A stretch of 14,342 bases of DNA from JBKPRX01 sp046734795 (GTDB taxonomy: Bacteria; Actinomycetota; Thermoleophilia; Gaiellales; Gaiellaceae). The stretch lies in contig JBKPRX010000189.1 in NCBI GenBank assembly GCA_046734795.1, forward strand, positions 1-14,342, written 5' to 3'. The notes below the pieces were generated by a model. That model saw only the letters and a program-made list of their open reading frames with translations. It was not told where the DNA came from and did not search any database. Numbering within the stretch: the first letter of the stretch is position 1; every line of letters starts with the position of its first letter. Both the position numbers and the translations under genes were made by a program. This document shows positions 13,510-14,342 of the stretch, piece after piece.

Positions 13510-13896
13510 CTACTGCTCGGCGAGCCAGGCTTTCGCGACGCGCTTCTGCGCTCGCGTCAGCCACGCCTCGGCGACGAGGTCGTGAAGCTCCTCGCGGTCG
13601 ACGCGGGCGAGGTCGGGAATGCGCATCAGGACGGCGGGGTAGCCGTCGAAGTGCGGCGTGGTGAAGAAGACGCCCCGTTCGTCGGCGAGCATCAGCTCCT
13701 TCACGCCGAGATCCGGGACACGGAACATGAGCACGTCGTCCAGCCGCTCGCCTGTCTCCGGATCGACCGCGTCCGGTCGCGCGCTCCGATGCCTGCAGAA
13801 GAGCTTCCCGTGCGCGAGGTACGACGGCCGGCCGTCACCGGAGACCTCCTTCGTCGTCTGCGGAAGCGAGAGCGCGATCCGGTCGAGGTCGGCCAT
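13510..13896 (-). CDS. MmcQ/YjbR-family protein
   Basis: The 128-residue protein matches the MmcQ/YjbR family (CyaY-like fold, often labelled DNA-binding without firm evidence). The usual layout is visible: N-terminal helix with LDRIALSLPQTTKEVS, the GRPSYLAHGKLFCRH strand pair, a middle strand with DDVLMFRVPDLGVKELMLAD, then VFFTTPHFDGYPAVLMRI and the closing helix LHDLVAEAWLTRAQKRVAKAWL. The ATG at 13896 fits the family N-terminus; the frame extends to 14286, but that part runs through the divergent gene. No clear ribosome binding site is seen, and a GTG three codons upstream (13905) is a possible alternative start. It is the first gene of a likely pair with the four-TM protein, 30 bases apart, and is divergent from the SPW-repeat gene. 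Confidence 0.9.
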   Translation of the reverse strand: MADLDRIALSLPQTTKEVSGDGRPSYLAHGKLFCRHRSARPDAVDPETGERLDDVLMFRVPDLGVKELMLADERGVFFTTPHFDGYPAVLMRIPDLARVDREELHDLVAEAWLTRAQKRVAKAWLAEQ

Positions 13897-13989
13897 GGTC
13901 GCCACGCGGTAACTCTGCCACGCCGAACCGCGCGCGCACGCGCGACGAATGCTGTGACAGAGACGACCTTTCGACACGAGGAGCATTCG

Positions 13990-14342
13990 ATGCGCTTCAT
14001 TCCGACTGCAGTTCACGCGCCGCTCGACTACATCGTGGGCGCTGCGCTGATCGCGGCTCCGTGGATCTTTCAGTTCTCGGAGCACACCGCAGCGACTGTG
14101 ATTCCGATCGTGCTCGGCATCGGCCTGATCGCGTACAGCTTGTTCACCGACTACGAGCTCGGCGTCTGGCGCGTCTTCCCGATGAGCGTGCACAACCTCT
14201 ACGACATCGGTGCGGGCGCGTTGCTCGCTGCGTCGCCGTGGATCTTCGGCTTCGCGGACGACTCCGCGAACGTCTGGGCGCCGCACTTGATCGTCGGTCT
14301 CGCCGCGATCTTCCTTGGGCTGACGACGAAGCAGCGCGCCGG
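13990..14342 (+). CDS. SPW-repeat membrane protein, 3' end outside window
   Basis: From the ATG at 13990 the frame stays open for 117 codons to the right edge, so the C-terminus is cut or nearly complete. It has two homologous units: VHAPLDYIVGAALIAAPWIF (about 8-27) and VHNLYDIGAGALLAASPWIF (about 67-86). Each contains the short W-containing motif after a helix (APWIF, SPWIF), and each is followed by a second hydrophobic helix (about 34-52 and 97-111), giving four membrane segments. This is the SPW-repeat domain, a small integral membrane family of unknown function. GAGGAG lies 6 bases before the ATG, a strong site that settles the start. The 93-base gap to the divergent MmcQ/YjbR gene must contain both promoters; I see no clear boxes there. 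Confidence 0.88.
   Translation, partial: MRFIPTAVHAPLDYIVGAALIAAPWIFQFSEHTAATVIPIVLGIGLIAYSLFTDYELGVWRVFPMSVHNLYDIGAGALLAASPWIFGFADDSANVWAPHLIVGLAAIFLGLTTKQRA

Noticed and set aside
13897..14286. Long N-terminal extension of the MmcQ/YjbR protein
   Set aside because: The extension runs antisense to the SPW-repeat gene, which has a strong ribosome binding site and two clear repeats; the family starts at the ATG at 13896.

Overview
The window is strongly G+C-rich, with short gaps between genes and mostly G/C third codon positions. It looks like chromosomal DNA of an actinobacterium. A soil lineage such as class Thermoleophilia would fit, because the MmyB-type XRE regulator, the giant ATPase with its particular C-terminal domain, the DUF1326/DUF2182 pair, the NhaA-thioredoxin fusion and the SPW-repeat protein are all at home there. 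That placement is inference; the window has no rRNA or marker gene. I found no tRNA, transposase, CRISPR array or phage gene, and no gene-free stretch longer than 300 bases.

Layout, left to right. Positions 1-665 (minus) hold an HpcH/HpaI-type aldolase cut by the left edge. Positions 835-1629 (minus) hold an XRE/MmyB regulator, divergent from an NTF2/SnoaL-like protein (1739-2119, plus); a 17-bp inverted repeat lies in the shared promoter region. A zinc-ribbon protein (2223-2468, minus) and a secreted, C-terminally membrane-anchored Thr-rich protein with five Cys-x3-Cys-His repeats (2611-3489, minus) follow, separated by a perfect 16-bp terminator hairpin. A secreted subtilisin-like protease (3765-5642, plus) diverges from the repeat protein.

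The centre is a 1100-residue signalling ATPase (5726-9028, plus) with a P-loop module, a helical-repeat middle and a characteristic C-terminal domain, but no LuxR helix-turn-helix. Downstream, a DUF1326 protein and a DUF2182 membrane protein overlap by ATGA (9105-10537, plus); both are Cys-rich and look like one translationally coupled metal-handling unit of unknown role. Converging on them, with 8 bases between, is an NhaA Na+/H+ antiporter fused to a DsbA-like thioredoxin domain (10546-12435, minus).

The right side carries an unrecognised four-TM membrane protein (12619-13479, minus) and a MmcQ/YjbR-family protein (13510-13896, minus) in a probable two-gene operon, then a divergent SPW-repeat membrane protein cut by the right edge (13990-14342, plus).

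No defence system or biosynthetic cluster is evident. The points most worth following are the Cys-x3-Cys-His surface protein, the DUF1326-DUF2182 pair, the NhaA-thioredoxin fusion with a domain predicted to face the cytoplasm, the ATPase C-terminal domain, and several inverted repeats placed like operators.
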